The notes beneath the pieces were generated by a model. The model had not been told where the DNA came from and did not search any database. It saw nothing but the letters and a program-made list of their open reading frames with translations. A DNA stretch of 64,000 bases from Hyaloraphidium curvatum (lineage: Eukaryota; Monoblepharomycota; Hyaloraphidiomycetes; Hyaloraphidiales; Hyaloraphidiaceae). The stretch lies in NCBI GenBank assembly GCA_025558095.1, contig JAIVFI010000004.1, positions 434,001 through 498,000 of the forward strand, in the 5' to 3' direction. The position numbers and the translations under genes are program-made. Positions 30,610 to 42,301 of the stretch are shown piece by piece. Every line of letters begins with the position of its first letter. Within the stretch, counting starts at the first letter, position 1.

Positions 30610-32143
30610 ATGGCCTCATCGACCGGCAATGGCGCCGAGGAAACGTCCATCACGCTTCTAAAGACACTTGTCTCTCATCTCCGATCCCTTCCCGTTGTTC
30701 GTTTTCCGAGCACGGCACCCGGGGACCGTCGCGCAAGCGTTGCAGCCGTCCTTCGGGTTCAGCCGCGTCCGAACTCGTCGGCGAGGCCCGTCAAAGATGT
30801 GGAAAGCTTTCTTGCGGAGGATTGGGTGCGATCGGGAACCTGTCAGCTGCTCTTTGTGCAGAGGGCGTTAAATCCGAGGGATCCGTGGAGTGGAGATGTG
30901 GCGTTCCCCGGAGGGAAGCGGGACCCGGAGGACGAGTCAGATCAGGTCGTTGCAGAAAGGGAGACAAAGGTACGGTCGCAAGGGGTCTTTCAGACCACCA
31001 CACTGACGGTCTGTCGAATCGCAGGAGGAAATCGGCCTCGATCTCACTCTTCCCAACTTCGCCCTGCTCGGAGAGCTCGACGAGCGCGAAGTCAAGTCGT
31101 TCGGCGGGGAGAAGTGGCTCACGCTTTCTTGCTTTGTCTACCTTCAACTCGGGCCGACCACTCCGGACATCACGCTGCAGCTCAGCGAGATATCGGCAGC
31201 CTTCTGGGTCCCTCTCACGCTCCTGCACGATCTGGTCATCTCGGACGATCACATGAGCCATGAGCGGTGGCACTTGCGCACCTATGCCCTCTCGTCGCTC
31301 GTCATACCCCAACGCGCCCGCCCGCGCCGCGATCGGCCCGAACCGTCGGCTTTGCAGCGCGTGGCTAGGACCGTTTTCGCGTGGACCGCGAAGATCGTAC
31401 TCGCGGGCTTTGGTTCCGTATCGTTCGGTGGGATCCGGTTGCCTGTCGAGGACGATGAATGGGTGGAGAGCCCGGGTGCAGCTGACGAGGCGGTGATCGT
31501 GCCTCCCGAAATGAGCGGCAGCAGCACACGCGACGCATCGGACGAGGAAGACAGTGTTGTCGTCAAGGGGCGGGCGGAATCGGGATCTGTGCCGCCGTCC
31601 GAAGGCGGCCTCGGAGACTCACAGTGGATTGATCTCTCGGCGGACGCGGCTTTCGGAAAGAAGTCGCTACTCGCCCGCCACCCGCCGCACAGCGAGCCTG
31701 TTCTGTGGGGTTTGACTCTTTGGATGGCATCTGATCTGGCCGACCTGCTGTTCTCGCCGAACGAAGTTCCGCACGTGCCGCTGGCCACCAAATCTCGCGC
31801 GATATTCTCCAGTTGGGACGTGAACATCGTGCTCAACCTCGTGCATCCGCAAGGGACGAAGCAGGTTCGGAAACCGATGCCGGGTTTCAACCGCAAGGAT
31901 GAATCCGGGGCGGGTGAACCGGTGTCGGTGGAAGGCGAGGGGATCGGTGAAATCCGAGAGTAAGTTGTGATTGGCCGTGATCGAAGCCTCGCTGACTTTT
32001 TTGCCAGCCCCAACAAAGAACGCGTCAGTTTTGGGACGGCTCTGCGTGTGTCCATCCTTTGCGCCTTGGTCCTGCGCTCGGCGATTGCCTTCGTCGCCAT
32101 CTCGAAGCTTCGGCGGCTTATCCTGACGCGGTTGCTCGCTTGA
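30610..32143 (+). CDS. Nudix hydrolase (PCD1/NUDT7-8-like) with C-terminal membrane anchor
   Basis: The Nudix box reads GGKRDPEDESDQ, then after a 57-nt-class intron RETKEEIGLDL, giving the full GX5EX7REUXEEXGU pattern. Upstream QLLFVQRALNPRDPWSGDVA matches coenzyme A diphosphatase-like Nudix proteins (yeast Pcd1, human NUDT7/8). The remaining 300 residues are less conserved, with an acidic insert and GLTLWMASDLADLLF. A last small exon encodes VSILCALVLRSAIAFVAISK, a likely tail anchor. Expected activity is hydrolysis of a nucleoside diphosphate-linked metabolite; CoA is a guess. It is divergent from NAM9 (188 bp). Confidence 0.8.
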
Positions 32144-32404
32144 GTTGTGTTGGAGATCAAAATGATTGCCATTTGCTCTGTCGTAATACAGTACTCAACT
32201 CCGTGATCTGTGTGCCAGAAGCGAACTGGGCATCGGATGGAAGCCGAAAACCAGATTATTGCTGGCATCATTTCATCTTGGCCAAGTCACCGTTATCGGG
32301 GGAATCATCGTTGTCTCCGGCCCGAGGTAATGACAGCCGTTGGGGCAAACGGACGGGAAAGGCCCTGCACGAGGAGACCGTCGAAGTTCAGATGGCAGCC
32401 TACA

Positions 32405-35105
32405 TCAGTTACCAAAGAGCATGTTCCACAACCCGCTCGACCGTGTCCGAGTGCCCGCCGCCATCCCCGGCGCGCTCTGTATCCGCCGCATGGTGCCCTG
32501 GTCCGAGTTCCGTGCGTTCTGCAGCCGCTTGTTTTGCAGGTTCGTCGTCGACTCCGATCCCAAGCGATCCGTCATCCGCTCGACCGTCTGCCCGGGAGGC
32601 CGCGTAATGGGAGAAGGAGGGTTCGGCGTCGAAGAAGTGGAAGCCGCGGAGCTCGGCGGCCCGGCCGTCGAGGCCGCCACCGACGCCTCCCCGTTCGGCT
32701 CCGTCCGCTGCCCGGCGGAAGCCTCCCCTTCCGCGCCGTCCACGGGCAACCCGGCCCTGATCCGCTCCTGGCGCACGGCCGCCATGACCCTGTCCAGGCT
32801 CTCCTGCATAGGATCGGCCCACCGCCGCGTGCACACCCAGTACTCCCGGTTGACGCGCTCCATGTCCTTGGCCAGCCGGTTCTGGTTCCGCGGGTTGACC
32901 ACGTAGTTGGCGTCCGAGGCCATGAATGCCTGCCGCTGAAGCAGCAGCTTCTTCTGCGTGCGCGAGAGGGAGGTGGAGGGCGAAGTCGACGCGAACAGGG
33001 CGTTGTAGGAGGAGGGAGACGCGTCCACGGAGCCGGCCGTGGAAAGGCCCGGCGAGATGGTGCGCACGATGGCGACGGATTCGGAGCCACCGGCGCTGAG
33101 GTGCGGGGAGAGGCGGTAGGCCCCCGCGCCCAATGCAGCCGGCACGTTGGGCGTGAAAGCGGGTTGGTAAGGGCTCTCTGCAAAAGGTCGGGTGTCCGGT
33201 TTTGGAGGCGCCGCGACGGGGCGCCGCGAAACGTCCCCGGATTCGGGCGGCGCCGGCGCCTGGTCGCGAGGCTGTTCCGGAGTAGCTGTGCGGAGGGGCG
33301 AGCCGGCCCTTTGCGGCGGCTGGGGAAGCCCAGGGGGGAGGCTGGACCGGAGGGCTGAAGTCCGTTGGTGCTCGGGTGGTTGGGTGGCGGGAGACTTTGA
33401 CGCAGGTGGAGCTGCCGGAGCCACGGGCGGCAGTGTCTTCGAATCGCCTTCCTGGGTTACTGGCTGCGGTGCCTGAACGAAGGGGTGAGCAAAAGTCGCG
33501 AAGCGAGCAATCTGCAGTCCGTTAGCTGACCTTTTGGGCACCCGCTTTCGGCGATGCCGTTGCCAGAATGGGCTCGGGCGTCCGTGCAGCCACAGGTGGC
33601 TTCGCTGCGGGATTTGCGGCGCTCTGCACCGCTTCCAAGGACGGCGGCCTGGAGGGAGGCTTGGCATCCGGCGGTTTCGCCACCTGCTTCAGCTTCAGCG
33701 TCAGCGCGCCGGTCGGCGATGCCGACACGGGTGCCATCTGGATCTTCCCCTCGACAATGGCGCCCTTGGCCGGCTGCTCGCCGTCCTTCTTCGCAGCGGC
33801 CGCCTTGGGTTCCACGAAGAAGCCCTCGGTCCGCTTGAAGGAGGAAGAAAGCGAGGTGGGTGTGGTCTTTGTAGGCTGCGCCGGAACGGCGGCCTTCGCG
33901 GGAATCTTTTCCGGACCCGCCGGCGGTCCGCCTTCGGTCACAGGGCCGCCGGCGGGCGCTTGTCCCACGGCCGATTTTCCGACTGCTGGGGGGAGAGCGT
34001 CCGCGGAATTGGCGAGGGAAGCAGTCCGCCGAAGGTTTTGCGGCGGCTCTTTGAACGACACCTGGGGGAAGCGGGCGGTCAAAAGGGGGCGAGATCAGCG
34101 AGGACTGTAGCCAACCTTGGTCGTGCTCATCTCGCGCTTCAAGTCGGGTTTCGCACGATCCGTTTTGCCGTCCCCGGTGGCCGTGCTCCTGTTTGACAGG
34201 ATGGAGCTCGTGCTGCTGACCGATGTCGCCACCTTGTCGGAACCGGGCCCCTTCTTTTCGTCGGCGTACCCGATGCCTTGCACCTTTGGCGCCGCTGCCG
34301 ATGCCGCGGGCGCTGCTTTCGCCTCCGCTTCGGCGTGCCCTTTGAAGGGTTTCGCCTGGAATGTCCGCGGCACCGAGCGATCCCCGGAACCGCTGTCGTC
34401 CGAATCCACGTCCTCGTCGCCGATGGTCTGCTCCAGCTCGGCATCCGAGCCGCCCCCTTCACCCTCATCGTCGGCGCCCGAATCCCGATCCTCGATATCG
34501 TCGTCGTCGTCCTCGTCGTCGCCGGTATCGGGGTTCCGTTCGCCCTCGGAAGCGCCGCCCAGGTCGCCCTCTTCCAGGTCCTCCGGGGAGCCCGAAATCG
34601 GCGAAACGGAGACGACCTCGACGGAGCGCACGCCCTGCGGGGCTGCCTTATCTGCCGTAGAAGGTGCCACATTTGACGGCCGTTCGCGCGCAACGGCCTG
34701 CGCCGCGGCGCCTCCCCCGGCGGGCTCCCCCTTTGGCGCGCCTGCCGCAGCGCCGCCCTGCGCGTCCGGCATGATCGTGCCCGCCGACGACGTCGTCTCG
34801 GTGCGGTGCGCCTCGCGCGGCGCGACGGGCGAGTCGTCGGGCGAGCCGATGCGGAAGGTTGGTGGTTTCGTGGGCGTCTTTGCGAGCGACGATGCGGACG
34901 ACGTCGAGGGCGCCCGCAGTGCCGCGGCGGGCGCGAACGACTCCGCGACGGGCGACTCCGACATGACCGTCCGCGGCGACGCGCGTTCGAACGGCCGCTC
35001 CGAGTCGGACTCGGCGGACGCGCGCCGCGAAGCGCGCGCATCGGCCGCCTCGTCGTCGGCGCCGTCCTCCGCCGCGGGCGGCCGCGAGCTCACGTCCTCG
35101 GCCAT
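32405..35105 (-). CDS. Probable TORC1 subunit TCO89-like, largely disordered
   Basis: Three or more exons encode a protein of about 850 residues that is mostly Pro/Ala/Ser-rich, with an acidic run (DDEDDDDDIEDRDSGADDEG). The only conserved-looking block is near the C-terminus: SLSRTQKKLLLQRQAFMA, about 40 residues later VNREYWVCTRRWADPMQESL. The TQxKLxLQR ... REYxxxRRWxNPMxxSLxR layout matches what I remember of the fungal TCO89 domain of TORC1. Splice junctions are visible after KVGYSP and before the APQPVTQEG segment. ATG 35105 was chosen; the frame is open upstream and a 5' extension is possible. The identification is by motif memory only. Confidence 0.58.
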
Positions 35106-35805
35106 GTTGCCGGCTCCGGACGCGGCGCAGGGCCGGGCCTGGCACGCGAGGTTGTAGAGATAGGCCGCCGCCACCAAAGGCCGCACTTCGCGATCGGAGA
35201 CAACCCTCCCATCACCGCCGACCTTGCTCCTGATCGAGCCTATACATCTCCATCTCGGTTCGCATCCGGAGCTGCGCTCGCTCAACCAGTCGCAACGGTG
35301 AGGTCAACGTGGGTTGGAGGCGGCGGGCATTGGGTCGGGATCGGGAGATTGGGTAGGACTGGGACGACGCAGATTCGGGCAGGTTGCAAGGTAGCGAAGC
35401 AAAAGTCGTGCCCGCTGCCGGATTCGGTGGTGCCGAAAGCCGAGGCGCGCCATAATGATGCGGCGTAGGACCTTCGTACGATTCATCGAAAAGCAGCCTC
35501 TCGTGCACCATCAGGAATCATTTCTCGAGCGAGGCCAGTATCGGACAGGGAAAGCTCGCTTGGAAGCTCCAAGGCCGGCGTGGGATGCGGTGGGATGGAT
35601 TGAGCCAATCGCAGCGCCTCACGTCATGGCGCGCGCGCGATTCCCCGTGGCGCAGGGGCGAAGACCTTCAAGACCTTCATCGTATAAGAGCGCAAGCCCG
35701 CTCGGACTTGTTTCAACTTGTTCTACCAGCACTCGCATAGCCTCTCCGGACTTTCCCGCGCCGGACCGTCCTCCGACGCCAACGACTGACCCGGAGGACG
35801 CAACG
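35106..35805. other. Unresolved interval between TCO89-like gene and a small gene
   Basis: 700 bp without a gene I can assign. On the minus strand, 35511-35212 reads from MVHERLLFDESYEG to a helical stretch, ERAQLRMRTEMEMYRLDQEQ. A possible donor after this could join to VRPLVAAAYLYNLACQA, which is in frame with the downstream TCO89-like start, so it may be its true 5' exon or a separate short gene. The implied intron would be only 37 nt. Confidence 0.35.
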
Positions 35806-36243
35806 ATGGGCAACAACCAGTTCAGCGTCCAAAACCAAACGGACCGACCCCTCGTGGTAATGTGGGCCAAGAAGCAGAACGTCGTCGCATCGTTCCAAGC
35901 TGCAGCCGACGCCCGCAGCCCCGTTGGATTCAAGGTGGTCGCGGAGGCACAAGGCGTCGTGGCGCTTGGATCAGACGCAACCCGTTTCTGGCTCTCCAAA
36001 GAGGAAATTGTGCGTAACGGAAAGAAAACATTTCCGATGGATGGCGACGTCGCTTACTTGACGGTGCTGGCCAAGAGGACCGGATGGAACGTGGGATACA
36101 AGGTGGTGGTTTACCAAAGGCCCGTCAGAGACGGGCACGTTGTTACGATTACGGAGCCTGAGTGCAAGGCGTGCATGATCCACTGGGGTGGACCGGATCT
36201 TGCAAACGCCTTGGGTCGGATGATGGCAAAGGAGCAACGTTGA
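35806..36243 (+). CDS. Small uncharacterised protein (145 aa)
   Basis: A single exon from ATG 35806 (MGNNQFSVQNQTDRPLVVMW) to a stop at 36243. The composition is ordinary and the sequence alternates hydrophobic and polar residues (VAYLTVLAKRTGWNVGYKVV, GHVVTITEP), suggesting a beta-sandwich. It has no signal peptide or membrane segment. A Gly at position 2 follows the start Met, but the myristoylation context is poor. Codon use is balanced and unlike the GC-rich shadow frames, which supports a real gene. No family recognised. It is convergent with the next gene (118 bp). Confidence 0.6.
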   Translation: MGNNQFSVQNQTDRPLVVMWAKKQNVVASFQAAADARSPVGFKVVAEAQGVVALGSDATRFWLSKEEIVRNGKKTFPMDGDVAYLTVLAKRTGWNVGYKVVVYQRPVRDGHVVTITEPECKACMIHWGGPDLANALGRMMAKEQR

Positions 36244-36361
36244 TTGGCGTCGGCTGGACGCACCAATTCCTGCTTCCAATTGAAACGAAGAAAAGACAGA
36301 GACATCATTCTACGCTCAAAACTACCTGCGACCATGCGTGGCACCGTGGCTTCCGGGTCCC

Positions 36362-37280
36362 TCACTTCTTCTGCCGCTTCGGCTTGGGCGCCTCGGATTC
36401 CGACTGCCCCTCCGTCGGCTCGCCGTCAAGCGTGACCGCGCCCTGCGAAGCCAACCAGTCCACGTAGAGGGCCCGTTCCACATCCTTGGCCGTCCAGGTC
36501 ATTTCTGTGCCCCCTGCGAGTAAGTCAGCATCCGACCTCCCCGATCACACTCGCCGCCTGCATACCTGTCTGTGAAACAGCAGCGTCGAGCTCCTCGACC
36601 TTGGCCCAGATCTTATTGAGGAAAGCCATTGCGGATGCGGGGGTGTAAGTGCTTTTCGGCATTCCTATCGCCGCGACCGCCTCGTCGCTGTAGAACGCGA
36701 GCGCTGGAGACAGGACCGATCCGATTGCGAGGCTCGTTGCCGGTCCGATGCCCTTGGGCTTCGACAGGGCATCGATGATGCCGCGCGTCGCCTTTTCCCT
36801 CGTCGAGCGCCCGGCGAGCTGCGGCACGCGCTTCTCCGCGCTGTTGATCGCATCTGCGTACTCCTCCGCGCTGTTCTCCTCCGCAAAACGCAGCAGGTTG
36901 GGCCTCCACTTTGCCCTAGGACGCCAAAATGAGCAAATGGTCCATCTCCGGACTCGGAACCCGGGCCCTTGCCTGTGCATCTTCCAGTCAACGATCGAGA
37001 CGACTTCGTCCTTTGTCAGGACCGGTTTCTCCTTCCGGGTGCGCCGGGCTTCAACCGTGAGCGGCAGATCCTCGAAAAGAAGACGGTCGAGCTCGACAGT
37101 CCGCTTTGCTTCGTCGGGCTTTTTTGCGTACTTGCTCCGTGCGACTTGGGCGAGGGCCGCCGGGTACGCGTCCAGGGCACGGCGCCAGCGGCCCAGGTCC
37201 GTGCTCCGAAAGAGCGGCGGCACCGCGTCCGCCGAAGGCCCGCTTCCCGTCTCGGAGCCCCTCTTCGCGCGCTCGCTCAT
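36362..37280 (-). CDS. Conserved uncharacterised protein, possibly nuclear
   Basis: About 270 residues in three exons. The first part reads RSTDLGRWRRALDAYPAALA and KPVLTKDEVVSIVDWKMHR, joined across an intron to AKWRPNLLRFAEENSAEEYA, a pattern seen in a widely distributed but uncharacterised eukaryotic family with a WK..RGKWRP core. A helical domain follows (GIGPATSLAIGSVLSPALAF, reminiscent of a helix-hairpin turn). After a GTATGC-donor intron the tail TWTAKDVERALYVDWLASQG ends with a basic KPKRQKK, a possible nuclear signal. One intron has GC-AG ends (separate entry). The start ATG is at 37280, 63 bp from the divergent kinesin start. Confidence 0.72.
36916..36972 (-). other. GC-AG intron, 57 nt, in frame if retained
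   Basis: The donor AG|GCAAGG matches the usual GC-AG intron consensus; the acceptor is GTCCTAG. Removal joins the WKMHR and AKWRPNLL segments, as the family core requires. The length is a multiple of three and contains no stop in the reading frame, so retention would add 19 residues. Confidence 0.75.
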
Positions 37281-37343
37281 CGGTGCAGGAGTTTTGGGGA
37301 AGGCAATCGTCAAGTCCCATTCATTTCGAATTCTTGAACGCAA

Positions 37344-40300
37344 ATGAGCCGGCCACGGCGCTCGGCGTCGTCGCTCGACCTGCCGGAGCCGCTCTTTGGC
37401 AGCGACCGCCGTACATCGTCGGTGCGGCGGCGGTCCGTGTCGCCCGGCAGGGAGAATGCGTCGGCCAACGGACGCGCGTCGTTCGCGCCGGCCAAGCGCA
37501 ACGCCAGGCGGTCGATATCGCAGGCGACGCTTCCGACCGATGCCGCTGTGAACGGGGACACGGAGGTGCCGGCGAACGAAGCGCAGGTCTGCGTGGCCGT
37601 CCGCGTGAGGCCGTTCAGCGCGAAAGAGGTCGCCGCGGGGTCCACGGCGCGCCGCACCGTCTCGGTTCTGGACAACCGCAAGATAGTGTTCGATCCCCTG
37701 GCTGCCAAGGTGGTGGACGACGGCGGCCCGGAGGGGCCAACCTTCCGCGTTCCCGGGACGCGTCGAGAGAAGAACGTTTGCTACACATTCGACCGCGTCT
37801 TCGTGGGTGTCCTCGGCCTCCGCGTCCGCCTGGCATCAATTGACCCGTTGCAGGCCGAGACTGCAACTCAGCAGGAGGTATACGAGGGTTCGGCAAAGCC
37901 GCTCATCGATGCCGTGCTCGGAGGGTGGGCGACATTCCTGCGCAAAAGCGCACAACCGCTGAGGCGATTCCCTCTAGTTACAACTCCACGGTTTTCGCGT
38001 ACGGTGCTACTGGCTGCGGCAAAACCCACACCATCGTTGGCACGCAAGAGGATCCCGGCCTTATCGTGCGCATGATGGAGGACCTGTTCGAACGGATGTC
38101 GGCCTTGGAGGGAGACAGGGTGATCGAGGCCCAGTTTTCGTACCTGGAGGTTTAGTGAGCCGCTTAAGCTCGTTGTGTGCGCCTTGTTTCTGACTGTCGT
38201 CAGCAACGAAATCATCAGAGACCTGCTGATGCCGGACGCCGCCCCGGCAGGCCTTGATGTGCGCGAAGATGATCACGGCGTCGTCGTCGCGGGCCTCTCG
38301 CTCCATGCCTTTTCCGATCCGACGGCAGTCATGGATATGCTGCTTCGTGGCAACAGCAACAGATCGAAAGGTAGGTCGTGCGGTCTTCTCGCCCATCCGA
38401 TGCTTACGGCGATCAAGCCCCGACCGAGGCAAACCAAGCTTCATCTCGCTCTCACGCCGTCCTCCAGGTCCACATCCAGCACAAGGACCGGGCCTCGGGC
38501 ACTCACTCGTCGTGGACAAAGGCCGTTTTGAGCATCATCGACCTTGCAGGATCCGAACGGGCCTCGGTTACAAAGAACCGTGGCGAACGCTTGCACGAAG
38601 GCGCCAAAATCAACCGATCACTCCTGGCCCTCGGCAACTGCATCAACGCCCTCTGCAAGCCCGGCGCCACGGCGCAGCACGTGCCTTACCGCGATTCGAA
38701 GCTCACGCGGCTGCTGAAGCACTCGCTCGGGGGCAATTGTCGCGTCGTCATGATCGCCAACATCAGCCCGCATCCGATGCATTACGAAGAGACCCACAAC
38801 ACCCTTATGTACGCGAACCGCGCCAAGCAAATCCGCACGCGGTCTGAGGTGAACCGTGTGGAGGTCGAGGCCGGGGTAGACCAGTACGTCAAGATCATCG
38901 CGGACCTCAGGGAGCAAGTGCACTCTCTGAAGCAGAAGCTGGTGGATGGAGGCGGTCAAGGATCGGTTGGCCTCTTGACCGATTCGGCAGCGAACGCCGT
39001 CTCCCGCACCGACCTTGGTTCTCTGCGGGATAACCTCCTGCCTGCTTTGTTGAAGCAGCTGCTCGTTTGCCTCGCTGTCAACGAGCGGATCGCCGAGTTG
39101 GAGCGGCGACTGGCAATCGTACGAGGCGTTGTCGACGTCTTCTGGGGCCCCGGCGCGGATGCACAAGCATTCGACGCCGTCCGTGAGGACAGCGCCTCGC
39201 TTGCGGAAGAGCTCGAGATCATGGCGGAGATGGTCCGCGAGCGAAAGGCCCGTGAGGATCGGCGCCTGCAGGACTTGGAGTCGGCCATTTCTGCCGAAGT
39301 ACAGCGCCTGGAGGCGTCGTGCATGGACAGCTACGCCTTGTCTGAATTCGTCACTGCTCAGAGGTTGGCAATTGACTTGCAGGTCGCACGCGAAGAATCG
39401 CGGCTGCTCCGAGCGCGCCTGTCGGGCACGGCAGATTTTCATGCGCGGCCGTTCCACAACGTGTCGCAGTTTGTTGCGCTGATCGGCCAGCAGGACAATG
39501 GCATGGACACATCCGTGGACGGAGAGACGATGCTGGGTCGCTCAAGAGAAGATGGTGCCTCTCTGATCCGAGAATCCATTTTGAGCTGCGCTTCACTGCA
39601 GCACATGCCCTTGGACGACCTTTCAGCTGAATGTGACCACCTGCTTCCGATGACAGCGCCCGCGCCTTCGCTTCCCATGCACGACTCGGCGGAGCCGATG
39701 ACGGAAGATGAGGAGGACGCACGTTTCGCAGCCCAGGTTGCCGCCGAAGAGCGGATCCTGGATGCCGAGGAAGAGCAGACATGGGAGGCGCAAGCCGACA
39801 CGGCCATGGCCTCGCTTCGGCGCACTCCGACGCAATCCCATGGTGTGAAGCACCCGAGGAGCGGATCCCCGGACGGGACGGAGCTTTCGCCCATGGAACG
39901 CCGTCAGACAGTTCTCGGCCTCATGCAGTCGCCGAGCAGGAAGCTCGTTGGCACACAGCACCGCTCGGTTGACTTTGGTGGCCTCGAGCCCGGCGGTGAC
40001 GGCGAAACTCCGAAGCCCGTCCGCGCAAAGACGTTCACGTTCGACCTCCAACCTCCTTCCAGCCCTGCGCTCGACCTCCTGCGGTCTTCCTTCAAGAACA
40101 ACGGACTGACTCCGCCGGACCTTACCCCAAAGGCCGATAGTCGTCGCGGAGCTCCTTTGCTGACAATGACGGCAGCTTCGCCGGCTCCAGATGAAGGAAC
40201 CCCTCGTGCCGCGAAACTGGATCTGAGCACCGGAGGCGCGGGTCCGATACGACTCGACAGCCCCGCACGGCGACGCGGGCGTCGAAGCATGATTCCGCTT

Positions 40301-40480
40301 GCGGTATCCGGGCCACCGATGCTGGCGAAGCATTCGGCACCGTTGTCGCCAGATGCGGCGCCCGCCGCGCTTGCGCCCACCACGGCAAAGAGGGCCTCCA
40401 AACGGCGCTCGTCTGTCTTGCCGCCGACCGAACATGTGGAGGAGAGGAAGACAAGATCCAGGTCCAAGAAGACTACGTAA
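37344..40480 (+). CDS. Kinesin-8 motor protein (paralogue A)
   Basis: Five exons; introns at 37803-37853, 37925-37977, 38155-38203 and 38371-38417 leave 979 codons (978 residues). The motor domain has VAVRVRPFSAKE, P-loop FAYGATGCGKTHT, switch I EANQASSRSHAVLQV, switch II DLAGSERASVTKNRG and the neck-proximal NTLMYANRAKQIRT. The NRSK-AP-TEANxxSSRSHAVLQ region and the order of elements fit kinesin-8 (Kip3, Klp5/6, KIF18). Kinesin-8 motors walk to microtubule plus ends and shorten them. A coiled-coil stretch and a disordered, Ser/Pro-rich basic tail follow (RSRSKKTT end). It shares three intron positions with paralogue B. Confidence 0.9.
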
Positions 40481-40522
40481 TGTAAACAATAGAGACAAAG
40501 CAGCACTCTACTGTTGCACTCC

Positions 40523-42301
40523 TCATGAATGGAACGCAGATTCGTCCTCCCGTACGTCGGCCACGAGATCGGGCGCTTCCTTGACATCCTTGCTGTACAT
40601 CTGCGAAAGCAATCAACACCAGCTCACCTGCTGCGGTGATCGACCCACTTTTCGGCCAGACATTTCCAAGATGGCAGAGTCCTCGATGTTGGTATCCAAG
40701 ATCGACCGCTTGTTCGACTTTTCCGGCAGAAGATTCGGATCCACCTCCTTCTCTTTCACGACCCAAGCCTCCACGAACTCGAGCTCAAAGTCCAAGTCCT
40801 TGGTCAGCGGATAGCTGTTAAAGGTCGTCGACGGGTTGCCCTTCGAATGGCCTTTGTAGAAGTTTGCTGCGCTGATCCAGAGGGCGAAGAAGTCCCTGGC
40901 GGCGAGTCGATGAGGGAAGGCCGGCGAGAGCAGCAGCGAACCAACATTTGACCTCCCATGCCCAGGCCGTTCGGGAGAGATTGCGTGGCGTACTCGAACC
41001 ACTGGTAGTTGTCCTGTCATAGCGGTGAGGCAGACCAAAAGGAAACCACAATCTGTCCTCACGTTGTACCCAGTCGCGGGATAGATGACAATGTCTGGTT
41101 GCAATCGGAAGATGAAGCACTTGGAATCGCCGTAGAACTTCGGCGTCGGCTTCCACTCCTGCGAAGCAAACCCGCCTGTCCTCAAAATTAGCGGGCAGAA
41201 AGGTAGCGACCAGCAAAGTGATTTACCGAAAACGTAGCCGTTCTTATCTGGAGCGCGACCATTGACATCAGACACAACCCGACATCGCTGTTCAGCGGCA
41301 TACCTCGAAAAAGGACGAAGGTGGAGCCCCGACTCTCGATGTTGCTCGCGAAGACGGTCCACGACATCCCGTGGTTGGTAGTGCTGAAGGCCAGCTTCCA
41401 CGAGCGGGTGCGCTGCTCCGGCGGCAAGTGGAAGTCCAGCAGCCTTGATCCAACAATTGAGAAAGCCTAGCAGTGACCAGACTCAAATGGGACATACCAC
41501 ATGTCCTCAAACGCAAGCAGCTTCGTCGTGCCGTTCTCCATCAGGGGCCGCTTCAGCAGTTTTGCTCGGACCTCGGCCTCCCGCGAACCCTGCCGGAAAG
41601 AAACGATTGAGACGACCTATCAAGCTATCCAAGAAAGCAAGCACTTTTGTCGTCTGCGCCAAGAATAACCGGTCCATCGCCGTCGCCCAGAGCGAATTCA
41701 GATACGGCGACGCGTCGAACCAGCTGCCCAAGCTTCCCGTGAGATCCGGAGGCCGTGCGTCCTCCCGTGCATTCAATCGGAACACAATGACGTGGTCCAC
41801 GAAGCGCTTCGATACCCGGAACGCGCCCTGCGTGCCCGAGTAGAAGGCGATCGCAATGATCGAAAGGTCCTCCACGAAGTCGTGGGCGGCCATGGCCACG
41901 TCCGCGTTTGCCTGGCGGTACGTCGAGAACAGAGCCTCCTTGTCCGCCGCATTGCCCCGCGTGAGCCTGTAGGCAGCGGTCGCGAAGGCTCCCTCGTTCA
42001 CGACCGGCCTCTGGCGCTTCCCGCCGGCCTGGGCCAACGTCTCGGCGGCCACGACAGAAAAGAACGCCGACAGGGCACGAATGAAGCGCTCCGGAATAAA
42101 GGCAAATCTCGTCTAGAGTCCAGAATGTGAGAGGGATCGGCGGCAAGGGAGCGCCGGACCTGCCTTGAGCTTGAGGAGGTCCGCTTCCGCGTCGGGACCC
42201 GCCGACGTGGCCAGCGACTGGAAGACCTGCAGGATGTCGCCGCGCTCCTCGGCAGGAATGGCCGCGAGGGCATCGTCGTGCTTCGACGGCGCGCAGCCCA
42301 T
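40523..42301 (-). CDS. MEAK7/RTC5-like TLDc-domain protein
   Basis: The N-terminus MGCAPSKHDD has a Gly2-Cys3 and Ser6, a strong N-myristoylation plus palmitoylation signal. A helical domain follows (AEERGDILQVFQSLATS, FIPERFIRALSAFFSVVAAE). The TLDc domain at the C-terminus reads LPPEQRTRSWKLAFSTTNHG, GFASQEWKPTPKFYGDSKCF, IFRLQPDIVIYPATGYN, NPSTTFNSYPL and NKRSILDTNIEDSAILEMSG. The order and the SILDxxxExxxxLEMSG ending match human MEAK7 (TLDC1), an mTOR-associated protein at lysosomes, and yeast Rtc5. About eight short introns; the last joins EMSGRK to MYSKDVKEAPDLV. It sits inverted between the two kinesin-8 genes. Confidence 0.83.

Noticed and set aside
41507-42052. Independent gene within the MEAK7-like locus
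   Set aside because: It is one exon of the MEAK7-like gene, in correct order with the myristoylated first exon and the TLDc exons.
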